NCBI GenBank assembly: GCA_017427625.1
Contig: JAFRSL010000086.1
Coordinates: 1 to 7,455 of the forward strand
Reading direction: 5' to 3'
DNA: 7,455 bases
From: Synergistaceae bacterium
GTDB lineage: Bacteria > Synergistota > Synergistia > Synergistales > Aminobacteriaceae
Shown here: positions 1-6,071 of the stretch, piece after piece
How the letters are laid out: every line of letters starts with the position of its first letter
Position numbering within the stretch: position 1 is the stretch's first letter
Translations under genes and position numbers: made by a program
Notes under the pieces: generated by a model
The model's input: the letters and a program-made list of their open reading frames with translations, nothing else
Told to the model about the DNA's origin: nothing
Database searches by the model: none

Positions 1-617
1 CTCTCCTCAACAATAGGGTGCCTCCTGATTGCGTTTCCCGGCATCATGACATATTTTGCGATGTTCTTCTCGTATGGACGGGCGGGAACTTCCTGACGTT
101 CGCCAACTTCGACCAACGACTGAGAATGCGCGATCCTCGTACACATTTTGACGATAACGGGACAATCGTATTCCTCCGAAATATCGTAAGCCATTCGGAA
201 AAATTCGAGTGCCTCTTGTGAGTCCGAAGGTTCAAGCATTGGGAGCTTCGCGGCCTTCGCGTAATGACGTGAGTCCTGTTCGTTCTGTGATGAGTGCATT
301 CCTGCATCGTCCGCAACACAGATGACCATCCCAGCATTCACGCCGGTGTATGAGACCGTGAACAGAGGATCTGCGGCAACATTGAGTCCGACATGCTTCA
401 TTCCGCAGAAACTTCTCTTACCCGCAAGCGATGCCCCGAAAGCTGCCTCCATTGCGACCTTCTCATTGGGTGCCCACTCGGAATATACTTCGTCATACTT
501 TGCGATTTCTTCGGTTATCTCCGTGCTTGGAGTGCCCGGATAACTTGACGCAACGCAGCAGCCCGCTTCATATAATCCTCTGGCGGCGGCGGTATTGCCC
601 TGCATCAACTGCTTCAT
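1..617 (-). CDS. iorA: Indolepyruvate:ferredoxin oxidoreductase alpha subunit, N-terminal part (runs off left edge)
   Basis: The first 205 codons are present, with ATG at 617-615; the frame is still open at base 3 and no stop is in the window. IorA and IorB oxidatively decarboxylate indolepyruvate and other aryl-pyruvates from aromatic amino acid breakdown to aryl-acetyl-CoA, reducing ferredoxin in the cytoplasm of anaerobes. The protein starts MKQLMQGNTAAARGLYEAG and then shows SYPGTPSTEITE (residues about 25-36), WAPNEKVAMEAAFGASLAG with the glutamate expected to contact thiamine pyrophosphate, MKHVGLNVAADPL, and ADDAGMHSSQNEQDSR. These are hallmarks of the pyrimidine-binding N-terminal domain of IorA. 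The C-terminal TPP and ferredoxin domains lie outside, and the full protein is usually about 600 residues. A strong AAGGGGG site lies 7-8 bases before the ATG. The gene is divergent from the HEPN/ankyrin gene. iorB is expected further left but is not seen. Confidence 0.93.
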   Translation of the reverse strand, partial: MKQLMQGNTAAARGLYEAGCCVASSYPGTPSTEITEEIAKYDEVYSEWAPNEKVAMEAAFGASLAGKRSFCGMKHVGLNVAADPLFTVSYTGVNAGMVICVADDAGMHSSQNEQDSRHYAKAAKLPMLEPSDSQEALEFFRMAYDISEEYDCPVIVKMCTRIAHSQSLVEVGERQEVPARPYEKNIAKYVMMPGNAIRRHPIVEE

Positions 618-624
618 AAAATTC

Positions 625-633
625 GTCCCCCTT
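625..633 (-). promoter_or_regulatory. Ribosome binding site of iorA
   Basis: On the minus strand, AAGGGGGAC precedes ATGAAGCAG with a spacing of about 7 bases. It supports the ATG at 617 as the iorA start. Confidence 0.8.
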
Positions 634-655
634 CAAAATTGCTCTGAATTTTATC

Positions 656-685
656 ATTATACTGTCTTTTACAAACCTCTCATAA
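656..685 (-). promoter_or_regulatory. Probable sigma-70 promoter of iorA
   Basis: Read on the minus strand, a perfect TATAAT -10 box lies at 661-656. The best -35 candidate is weak (TTATGA at 685-680, 18-base spacer). Transcription would start near 649, giving a leader of about 30 bases before the iorA ATG. The weak -35 suggests an activator or a modest basal level; this is inference. Confidence 0.5.
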
Positions 686-696
686 ATGAAAGCTAG

Positions 697-724
697 TTGT
701 GAGTCTTGTTGCCAATGTTACAAT
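697..724 (+). promoter_or_regulatory. Probable extended -10 promoter of the HEPN/S1/ankyrin gene
   Basis: TTGTGA (697-702, 4 of 6 to consensus) is followed by a 16-base spacer and TACAAT (719-724, 5 of 6). A TG dinucleotide one base upstream of the -10 (716-717) makes it an extended -10. The start would be near 731, and the AGGAGA site at 748-753 lies 7 bases before the ATG at 761. It is back-to-back with the iorA promoter within a 143-base gap, so one regulator could affect both genes. Confidence 0.5.
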
Positions 725-760
725 TTATATTTAGCGATAAAATTTTCAGGAGAATAAATC

Positions 761-3202
761 ATGGAGAGCAGGTTTCTATTTCTTGAGGAAGATTGCCCAA
801 AACTTGCAGAATACGGGCGCAAGGCTGAAACTTTCATGGCCGATGATCCCAATATATGCCTTCTTTGTCTTGGAAGGATCGCCGAGATAATCACAGAGGA
901 TTTATGCAGACGAAGCAATATTCCCAACAGTCCCGAAAAACTTTCCGCGCTAATCGAGAAGGGCGTAATAACTGAGGAGATTTCACGGAAAATTTCAGCC
1001 CTCACTGAAACTAAGCACGATGCCGCTGATGAGAGTTACGATTCTGAGATGGCATGTGAAAGGCTAATGGTTACGGCTGAGGAGCTTTGCCGATGGTTCT
1101 TGACTGAGAAGGCTGAAGGGAGATTCAGTTTTCTCGCCGACATTTTCCCGCCCGACAAGCCAATCCCCATACTCTTGAATCTTTCCGAACTTGGGCGTGA
1201 GGCTGAGGATAATCTTTTCACGAACGTACGATACTGCCTGATATGTCTCGGTGATATGGGCGAGGCTGTTGCTGACCGCTTAATCACTGGGAACGGAATA
1301 GAAACTCACGAGCGCGATCAGATATACAGGATAGACATATTAACCGAGAAATACATAATCACGGACGAAATTAAAGACATTCTCCACAGCCTCAGAATTG
1401 CTAGGAACAAGGCACTTCATGAACGCTACAATGACGAATACACTTCCGAATCTGAAGGCAGAAGACTCCTTGATGACTCTCTGAAGCTGTGTGAGTGGCT
1501 GTTCAGGGCTGTCATGAGACCCGGCTACGTCGTCAAAGCGAGAATTACGGCGGAGATTGAAGGCGGATATTCCGTGTCAATGGGGAGGATTCCCGCTAAT
1601 GTTCCTGCTGATGAGATACCTGAAGGGAAATCATGCGAGATTGGGAAGAAATACCTCTTCAAAATTCTTGACATTGACGGCGAGGATTTAACACTAAGCC
1701 TCAAGGAAGCTGATAAAGATTACAACATATCGCTTGGGAGGCTCTACGCGAAATACAAGCCCGGCCAGGACGTTCGCGTAACCATAAAGAGCCTCAGCAA
1801 TTCGACAGGCGCAATCGTTGAACTCAAGGACGGCCTCGAAGCCAGGATACCGCCGTCGGAGTTAGGCCGGAAGATTTACCGCTACAATGAGGGCGAAAAG
1901 ATGGTACGCTACGATACTACAGCCCGCGTAAAATGGTTCAGCCTCACTCAGTATCCGCCAATGCTTCTATCGGTTAAAGATGTTGAGGACGACGAGGACA
2001 GAAAGCATCAGCCGTCAACGTCAATTCCTCCCAGAATCCCAAAGAGACCGGCCATGTCGGATTTGGATTTTCGGTTATTATGCAAGTCGGCAACTTACGA
2101 GAAAATCATTCAGGCACTCGATGAGGGAGCTAACCCCAATGCCACGAACAATAACAACACCACAGCCCTCATGATGGCGGCGCAGTTCAACAAGAATGCG
2201 AGGGCAGTCAAGGCACTCATTACGGCGGGCGCGAAACTCAATGAACAGAACCACAGGGGCAACACAGCTCTCATGTATGCGGCAATGAGAAACACCCCCG
2301 AAGTTGTGAGAGCTATATATGACGCGGGGGCTGATATTGAGTTGGTGAACTCGGAGGGAAAGAAGGCTGCTGATTATGCCGTAACGAACAGGAAACTCAA
2401 TGACTCTGACATAGTGAGACTTCTACGTAATGAGCCGGAAGAAATCGTACAGCCTGAGCCTGAACCATCACCCGAAACCGAGACTACTCAGGAAGAAATC
2501 GCACAGCCAGAATCCGAATCATTGCCCGAAACCGAGACTACTCAGGAAAAAATCGTACAGTCCGAACCTGAACCATTGCCAGAAACTGAGGCTATTCAGG
2601 AAGAAACTTCTCAGCCCGAAAACGATCAGCCGAACTCTAAGCCACAGCCTGAACCCGAACCAGAGCCGGAAGAACCTTCACAGCCTCAGCCCGAACAGCC
2701 GCGCAATAATCCACAGCCTTCTTCGACATTGGACAGCGAGGAAGAGCCGTCATACTACGAATATGGAATGCAGGACTCAGATACAGAAATCACAGAAGAG
2801 GACGAGGAAGCCATGAGAGCTTTGAGACATCAATTACAGCGGGACTTCCTCAAGATATGCCGTTCGGGGACAGAGGACGAAATCGCGGAGGCAGTATCAG
2901 CGGGCGTGAACGTCAACATAACCAACAAATCATCGGCAACAGCCCTTATGTTCGCGGCACAGAGCAACACCGCAGAAGCCGTAGAGATTCTAATTCACGC
3001 GGGGGCTATGCTTGACGCTCAAGACGAAAGCGGCAACACTGCGCTGATTTACGCGGCATCATACAATAACGGTGATGTAGTCGAGACCCTTATTGACGCG
3101 GGGGCTGACAGGGAAATAACGAATCTCACGGGACATAGGGCATCAGATTACGCGGTGAAGAATTACAGGCTTGTTGACACTGAGACTGTGAACAGGCTGT
3201 AA
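761..3202 (+). CDS. Multidomain protein: two HEPN-like (DUF4145/HsdR-N type) domains, two S1-like domains, two ankyrin blocks
   Basis: This 813-residue protein has no signal peptide or membrane helix and is probably cytoplasmic. Residues 3-116 match the N-terminal helical region of HsdR/DUF4145 proteins (FLFLEEDCPKLAEYGRKAE, then ADDPN). Residues 122-250 are a second copy ending in R215-N-K-A-L-H220, the R-x4-H motif of HEPN ribonucleases; the first copy has K85 and D90 at the aligned places. Residues 255-319 and 332-408 look like two S1/OB-fold RNA-binding domains (opening with GYVV and PGQDVRVTI, ending with LSLK and LLSVK). Residues 435-557 are about three to four ankyrin repeats (TALMMAA, GNTALMYAA, DAGADIE). 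Residues 558-690 are an acidic Pro/Glu/Gln linker with 18-residue tandem repeats. Residues 692-813 are a second ankyrin block resembling the first. An RNA-acting protein controlled or targeted through protein contacts is inferred; substrate and partners are unknown. It is probably the first gene before the flavodoxin gene. Start: ATG with AGGAGA 7 bases upstream. Confidence 0.85.
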   Translation: MESRFLFLEEDCPKLAEYGRKAETFMADDPNICLLCLGRIAEIITEDLCRRSNIPNSPEKLSALIEKGVITEEISRKISALTETKHDAADESYDSEMACERLMVTAEELCRWFLTEKAEGRFSFLADIFPPDKPIPILLNLSELGREAEDNLFTNVRYCLICLGDMGEAVADRLITGNGIETHERDQIYRIDILTEKYIITDEIKDILHSLRIARNKALHERYNDEYTSESEGRRLLDDSLKLCEWLFRAVMRPGYVVKARITAEIEGGYSVSMGRIPANVPADEIPEGKSCEIGKKYLFKILDIDGEDLTLSLKEADKDYNISLGRLYAKYKPGQDVRVTIKSLSNSTGAIVELKDGLEARIPPSELGRKIYRYNEGEKMVRYDTTARVKWFSLTQYPPMLLSVKDVEDDEDRKHQPSTSIPPRIPKRPAMSDLDFRLLCKSATYEKIIQALDEGANPNATNNNNTTALMMAAQFNKNARAVKALITAGAKLNEQNHRGNTALMYAAMRNTPEVVRAIYDAGADIELVNSEGKKAADYAVTNRKLNDSDIVRLLRNEPEEIVQPEPEPSPETETTQEEIAQPESESLPETETTQEKIVQSEPEPLPETEAIQEETSQPENDQPNSKPQPEPEPEPEEPSQPQPEQPRNNPQPSSTLDSEEEPSYYEYGMQDSDTEITEEDEEAMRALRHQLQRDFLKICRSGTEDEIAEAVSAGVNVNITNKSSATALMFAAQSNTAEAVEILIHAGAMLDAQDESGNTALIYAASYNNGDVVETLIDAGADREITNLTGHRASDYAVKNYRLVDTETVNRL
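2438..2599 (+). repeat. Three in-frame 54-bp tandem repeats coding the acidic linker
   Basis: Units at 2438-2491, 2492-2545 and 2546-2599 each encode 18 residues of the pattern E-[EK]-I-[VA]-Q-[PS]-E-x-E-x-x-P-E-T-E-x-x-Q (residues 560-613). A fourth unit decays into the Pro/Gln/Glu-rich stretch from 2600. The units differ mostly by single bases, so they look like a duplication that has diverged a little. Copy number changes would keep the frame and only change the spacing between the two ankyrin blocks. Confidence 0.85.
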
Positions 3203-3214
3203 TGAGTGTATAAT
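3174..3214 (+). promoter_or_regulatory. Probable promoter(s) for flavodoxin-DUF362 genes, inside the end of the ankyrin gene
   Basis: A perfect TTGACA (3174-3179) has TGTAAT (3198-3203) 18 bases downstream. A perfect TATAAT lies at 3209-3214, with CTGTGA (3186-3191) as a weaker -35 at 17 bases. The two overlapping options lie across the ankyrin gene's stop codon and 28-45 bases before the flavodoxin start. They would let the two redox genes be expressed apart from the ankyrin gene, although read-through is also likely because no terminator is seen. Confidence 0.5.
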
Positions 3215-3241
3215 GTCAAAGCAAAAATGGAGTGAGTATTC

Positions 3242-3697
3242 ATGCCCAAGACTTTAATCGTATATTTCAGCAAGAGCGGACGAACCAAAGCAGTAGCAGA
3301 AACGATAGCCGGTGAAATTTCCGCGCCGCTTTATGAGATAGTAACAGAGAAGAAATACCCCCGCACATACGTTATGACGATCATCGAGTCGCGCAAGGAG
3401 TTCAAACGCAACGAGAAGCCCGCACTCGTAAGCCCTAAGGTTGAGGATTTCGCGTCATATGACAGGATAATTCTCGGCTTCCCGATATGGTTCTGGACAT
3501 GCCCGATGGCTGTCGTGTCGTGGCTTGAACAGTACGATTTCAGCGGAAAGGAAATTTACCCATTCTGCACCAGTGGAAGCAGCTCATGCGCTAAGGCTAC
3601 CGAAAAAATCCGCGAGTTATGTTCCGGCGCAAATGTTCACGACGGCATAAAGGCAAACACTATTGACAGCGTTAAAATACAGGAATGGCTGAAGTAA
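3242..3697 (+). CDS. Flavodoxin-family protein
   Basis: This 151-residue protein has a single flavodoxin-like fold and probably binds FMN and acts in cytoplasmic electron transfer or as a small reductase. The N-terminal strand and phosphate loop are LIVYFSKSGRTKAVAE (residues 5-20), with S10, S12 and T15 in the FMN phosphate positions. A second flavin loop follows strand 3 (LGFPIWFWTCPMAVVSWLEQ, residues 78-97), and CTSGSSS (109-115) closes the site. The length and motifs fit the Flavodoxin_4 type more than classical short-chain flavodoxins. The start is supported by GGAG at 3229-3232, nine bases before the ATG. The stop overlaps the ATG of the next gene by one base, so the two are translationally coupled. 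The physiological partner cannot be told from the sequence; the downstream iron-sulphur protein is the obvious candidate. Confidence 0.88.
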   Translation: MPKTLIVYFSKSGRTKAVAETIAGEISAPLYEIVTEKKYPRTYVMTIIESRKEFKRNEKPALVSPKVEDFASYDRIILGFPIWFWTCPMAVVSWLEQYDFSGKEIYPFCTSGSSSCAKATEKIRELCSGANVHDGIKANTIDSVKIQEWLK

Positions 3698-4821
3698 TGA
3701 GCAAAGTATTATTCATTCGTCAGGAAAATTATAATCAGTCCGAAATCGACTCGGCTGTTCTCCGGGCATTCGATCATTTCGGAGGAGTGAGTCATTTCAT
3801 CAGTAAAGGGGATAAAGTCCTCCTCAAAGTGAATCTCGTCTCAGGCCATGACATTGAGCGCAGAGTTACGACAGACCCGTCAATAGTTCGTGCGGTGGCG
3901 AGACTCGTTATTGACGCTGGAGGTACTCCTCTCATTGCCGACAGCCCGGGAATCGACAGCTTCAAGTCAGCGGCGGAGAAAGCAGGCTTCATGGCCGTAG
4001 CGCGTGAGCTTGGCATTGAGTGTCATGAACTGACAGATCCCGTTGAACTTCCCTCACATGATGGCGCGGACTTCCATCGTATTCAAGTCAGTAAGTATGT
4101 TATTGAGGCCGACAAGATAATAAGCCTCGCAAAGCTAAAGACACACGGACAGATGTACCTTACTATGGGCGTGAAAAATCTTTTCGGCTGTGTTCCCGGC
4201 CGTCTAAAAGCTGGCTGGCATTACAACGTCGGACTTAACCGCGAGAAATTTGCATCTCTCCTTCTTGATATATACATGGGTGTGAAGCCTGACCTCACGA
4301 TTCTTGACGGCGTTATAGGAATGGACGGCGACGGCCCGACTTCCGGCGAACCCTATAATTTCGGGATAATTGGCGCGGCTGTCGATGCTCTTGCTATGGA
4401 TATGCACCTTTGCGGAATGCTTGGCGGAAAACTTGAGGACTACCCTCTCTACATGGCCGCAAAGAAGCGTAACATGCCTCAATGTAATATTGATCCGTCG
4501 AACGTTGAAGGCGATATTGATTCGTCGCATGTGTTCTCCGGCGTGAAGCTCCCGAAGACCCGAAGCATGAGGCTCTTGCCGCATATACCATTTCTTGACC
4601 GCCTGATGACCTCGAAGCCCGTGCACATTCCCGAACTCTGCATAGGCTGCGGAAGATGCGCGGCTGTCTGCGCTGCTGGGGCATTGAAGCACAAGGACAG
4701 GCATTTATACTTTGACTACGGGAAGTGTATTCGCTGCTACTGCTGTCATGAGATGTGCCCTGTGAAGGCGATAAAGTTCCGTGAGAGCAGGCTCGTGAAA
4801 ATCGTGAATATGATTCGCTGA
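3697..4821 (+). CDS. DUF362 protein with C-terminal double [4Fe-4S] ferredoxin domain
   Basis: The protein has 374 residues from the chosen start. Residues about 40-250 match the DUF362 family: VLLKVNLVSG, TTDPSIVRAVARLVIDAG, IADSPG, KLKTH (146-150), the VKNLFGCVPG motif, and LDGVIGMDGDGPTSG. The C-terminus carries two cluster motifs, C315-x2-C318-x2-C321-x3-C325 and C344-x2-C347-x2-C350-x3-C354-P, as in bacterial 2[4Fe-4S] ferredoxins. It is probably a soluble redox protein; the reaction of DUF362 proteins is not settled in general. The ATG at 3697 overlaps the flavodoxin stop (TAATG) and has AGGA 12 bases upstream. An in-frame ATG at 3685 would sit directly against that AGGA with no spacing, so it is less likely. 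The gene ends just before the tRNA promoter, with no terminator between. Confidence 0.88.
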   Translation: MSKVLFIRQENYNQSEIDSAVLRAFDHFGGVSHFISKGDKVLLKVNLVSGHDIERRVTTDPSIVRAVARLVIDAGGTPLIADSPGIDSFKSAAEKAGFMAVARELGIECHELTDPVELPSHDGADFHRIQVSKYVIEADKIISLAKLKTHGQMYLTMGVKNLFGCVPGRLKAGWHYNVGLNREKFASLLLDIYMGVKPDLTILDGVIGMDGDGPTSGEPYNFGIIGAAVDALAMDMHLCGMLGGKLEDYPLYMAAKKRNMPQCNIDPSNVEGDIDSSHVFSGVKLPKTRSMRLLPHIPFLDRLMTSKPVHIPELCIGCGRCAAVCAAGALKHKDRHLYFDYGKCIRCYCCHEMCPVKAIKFRESRLVKIVNMIR

Positions 4822-4825
4822 GGGT

Positions 4826-4854
4826 TTGACAAATCGAGGGATTGTTGCTATATT
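4826..4854 (+). promoter_or_regulatory. Strong sigma-70 promoter of the tRNA-Arg gene
   Basis: TTGACA (4826-4831, perfect), a 17-base spacer, and TATATT (4849-4854, 5 of 6) with a TG extended -10 at 4846-4847. The predicted start near 4861 is nine bases before the mature 5' end at 4870, typical of a stable-RNA promoter. Confidence 0.85.
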
Positions 4855-4869
4855 TTGATGGTTGACTTT

Positions 4870-4945
4870 GGCCCCGTAGCTCAGTGGATAGAGCGACTGC
4901 CTCCTAAGCCGTAGGTCGGGTGTTCGAATCACCCCGGGGTCGCCA
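4870..4945 (+). tRNA. tRNA-Arg, anticodon CCU (reads AGG)
   Basis: The 76-base gene folds as a complete cloverleaf: acceptor GGCCCCG with CGGGGTC (one G-U pair), U8-A9, D stem GCTC/GAGC with an eight-base loop, anticodon loop CTCCTAA at 4901-4907 (anticodon CCT at 4903-4905), a five-base variable loop AGGTC, T stem GGGTG/CACCC with loop TTCGAAT, discriminator G and an encoded CCA (4943-4945). The anticodon stem ACTGC/GCCGT contains one U-C mismatch at the middle pair (positions 29 and 41; bases 4898 and 4910). It lies alone between the DUF362 gene and the convergent flagellar operon. Confidence 0.95.
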
Positions 4946-4975
4946 TTAAACCAAATCTTTCCCCTCAACGAACGC

Positions 4976-5006
4976 AAAAAGATTTCCCGCACCTTTCAGC
5001 ACGGGA
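4976..5006 (-). terminator. Rho-independent terminator of the fliS-flgN-M48 operon
   Basis: Read on the minus strand, an eight-pair stem UCCCGUGC/GUGCGGGA (two G-U pairs, six-base loop UGAAAG) spans 5006-4985 and is followed by AATC and five T (4980-4976). It starts about ten bases after the M48 stop. On the plus strand the same stem carries two mismatches but is followed by TTTT, so it may also weakly stop transcription from the tRNA side. Confidence 0.7.
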
Positions 5007-5015
5007 TTTTGTGTG

Positions 5016-6071
5016 TTACTTGAAGAATTTTGACGTAGGATACTTTGCTCTGCCTGCGTTGATAGCTTTCATGAGGTTTTTGCGGATCTCGTCGGGCTTG
5101 GTCATTCCGTCAACATTTCCAGCAATGAATCGATTCCCGATGTAAAGCGATCCCCTCTCAACATGAATCTCATACGGCGCAAGCTCAAGCTGTAAATACT
5201 TGTCCAGTTCCGCGCGTATCGACGACATTACCGTTCTTGTCTCAGGAGTCTTCCTCCCCGTTACGACAGGAATACCGTCAACCCTCAGCGTAATATCGTT
5301 CGTACCTTCCCGAATTTCCGTCCGCAAAAGTCCAAGCGAATACTTCCGCTCAATGGGTATGTGACGGTCATGGAGAGTCTTAACGGCGGCTGCAAGTCTC
5401 TTGGGGGTGTCAGGGTGATTCATGTATATGCCATACTCGACGATGGGCTGTTTGTACTCTTCGGCCATGAAATGCTCGAAAAGCGTAATCATTCCCGTCG
5501 GCGAATACCCAGACGCTATAAGCGCGTCAAGCCCCAATCTGTCAGCCTCTGCCTCAAGCTCCATAGTGTACGAACTGGTAACAGCAATCTGCGCCACCTG
5601 TGCGAGTATCATCGGAGCTGCTGCCCCGCCCGAAAGCACCATAACAGCCAGCGCGCCAAGTGTAACCTTGCTGCTCTCTGCGGCCATCCTAAGGGAATGC
5701 TTGCGGTCAGCGTGGATCATCTCATGAGCCATGACTGCGGCAAGTTCCGAGTCGGTCTTCAGCGCGTCAACAATTCCTGTCGTGAAGAATATGAATCCTC
5801 CCGGTATGCAGAAAGCGTTGAGGGCTTCGGTTTTTACGAGGCGGATCTCCCAGTTGATACGGCGGGACATTTGAGGCTCAAGTCTCCGTAATATCATCTC
5901 AAGTTTCGACGTTACAGCGGGATCGGAAGTCAATGGCCACTGTTCCTCAATCTGCTTCATTGCACGGCGGCCAATTTCAACTTCTTTTGCTAAATCTGGG
6001 TCAGGTTCGGCGGAAAATGCTAGTGTCGGGAAAAGTATTACTGCAAAAATTATCAGTGCTAGTTTCCTCAA
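5016..6071 (-). CDS. Exported M48-family zinc metallopeptidase
   Basis: This 351-residue protein has a signal peptide (MRKLALIIFAVILFPTLAFS, cut near residue 20, no lipobox), so it is likely periplasmic or membrane-facing. The M48 core is clear: AFCIPGGFIFFTTGIV (residues 86-101), the zinc motif H116-E-M-I-H120 within MAHEMIHADRKHSLR, and the third ligand E173 in ELEAEADRLGLDALIASGYSP. The hydrophobic residues 136-165 between motif and ligand are usual in BepA/LoiP-like members. Residues from about 245 to 351 match no domain I recognise. The family digests misfolded or excess outer-envelope proteins. The start is TTG at 6071-6069 and overlaps the upstream TGA (TTGA). GGGAGGAGG at 6081-6089 gives a good nine-base spacing, so translation is coupled to the FlgN-like gene. 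It is the last gene of the leftward flagellar operon. Confidence 0.92.
   Translation of the reverse strand: MRKLALIIFAVILFPTLAFSAEPDPDLAKEVEIGRRAMKQIEEQWPLTSDPAVTSKLEMILRRLEPQMSRRINWEIRLVKTEALNAFCIPGGFIFFTTGIVDALKTDSELAAVMAHEMIHADRKHSLRMAAESSKVTLGALAVMVLSGGAAAPMILAQVAQIAVTSSYTMELEAEADRLGLDALIASGYSPTGMITLFEHFMAEEYKQPIVEYGIYMNHPDTPKRLAAAVKTLHDRHIPIERKYSLGLLRTEIREGTNDITLRVDGIPVVTGRKTPETRTVMSSIRAELDKYLQLELAPYEIHVERGSLYIGNRFIAGNVDGMTKPDEIRKNLMKAINAGRAKYPTSKFFK

Noticed and set aside
44..337. Short minus-strand frame within the left end
   Set aside because: The true minus-strand reading here is the iorA frame, open across 1-617; this is a shifted shadow.
2430..2816. 128-codon open frame inside the linker of the large protein
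   Set aside because: It is an off-frame reading of the tandem repeats (Ser/Arg/Lys/His-rich, repetitive) and has no ribosome site of its own.
761..3202. Type I restriction subunit HsdR
   Set aside because: Only the N-terminal helical domain resembles HsdR; there is no helicase or PD-(D/E)XK region and no hsdM/hsdS nearby.
3685..3696. Upstream ATG adding four residues to the DUF362 protein
   Set aside because: The AGGA touches this ATG with no spacing. The TAATG-overlapping ATG at 3697 has a workable SD distance.
4204..4704. 166-codon open frame on the minus strand, with a smaller one in another frame
   Set aside because: It is antisense to the well supported DUF362 gene, has no recognisable domain, and has no promoter or SD.
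4953..4985. AAATCTTT...AAAGATTT inverted repeat after the tRNA gene
   Set aside because: Eight A/T-rich pairs with a 17-base loop and no T-tract beyond are too weak to be called a tRNA terminator. The stem at 4985-5006 is better.
5361..5891. 176-codon open frame on the plus strand
   Set aside because: It is antisense to the M48 gene whose catalytic motifs are clear; its composition is not protein-like.
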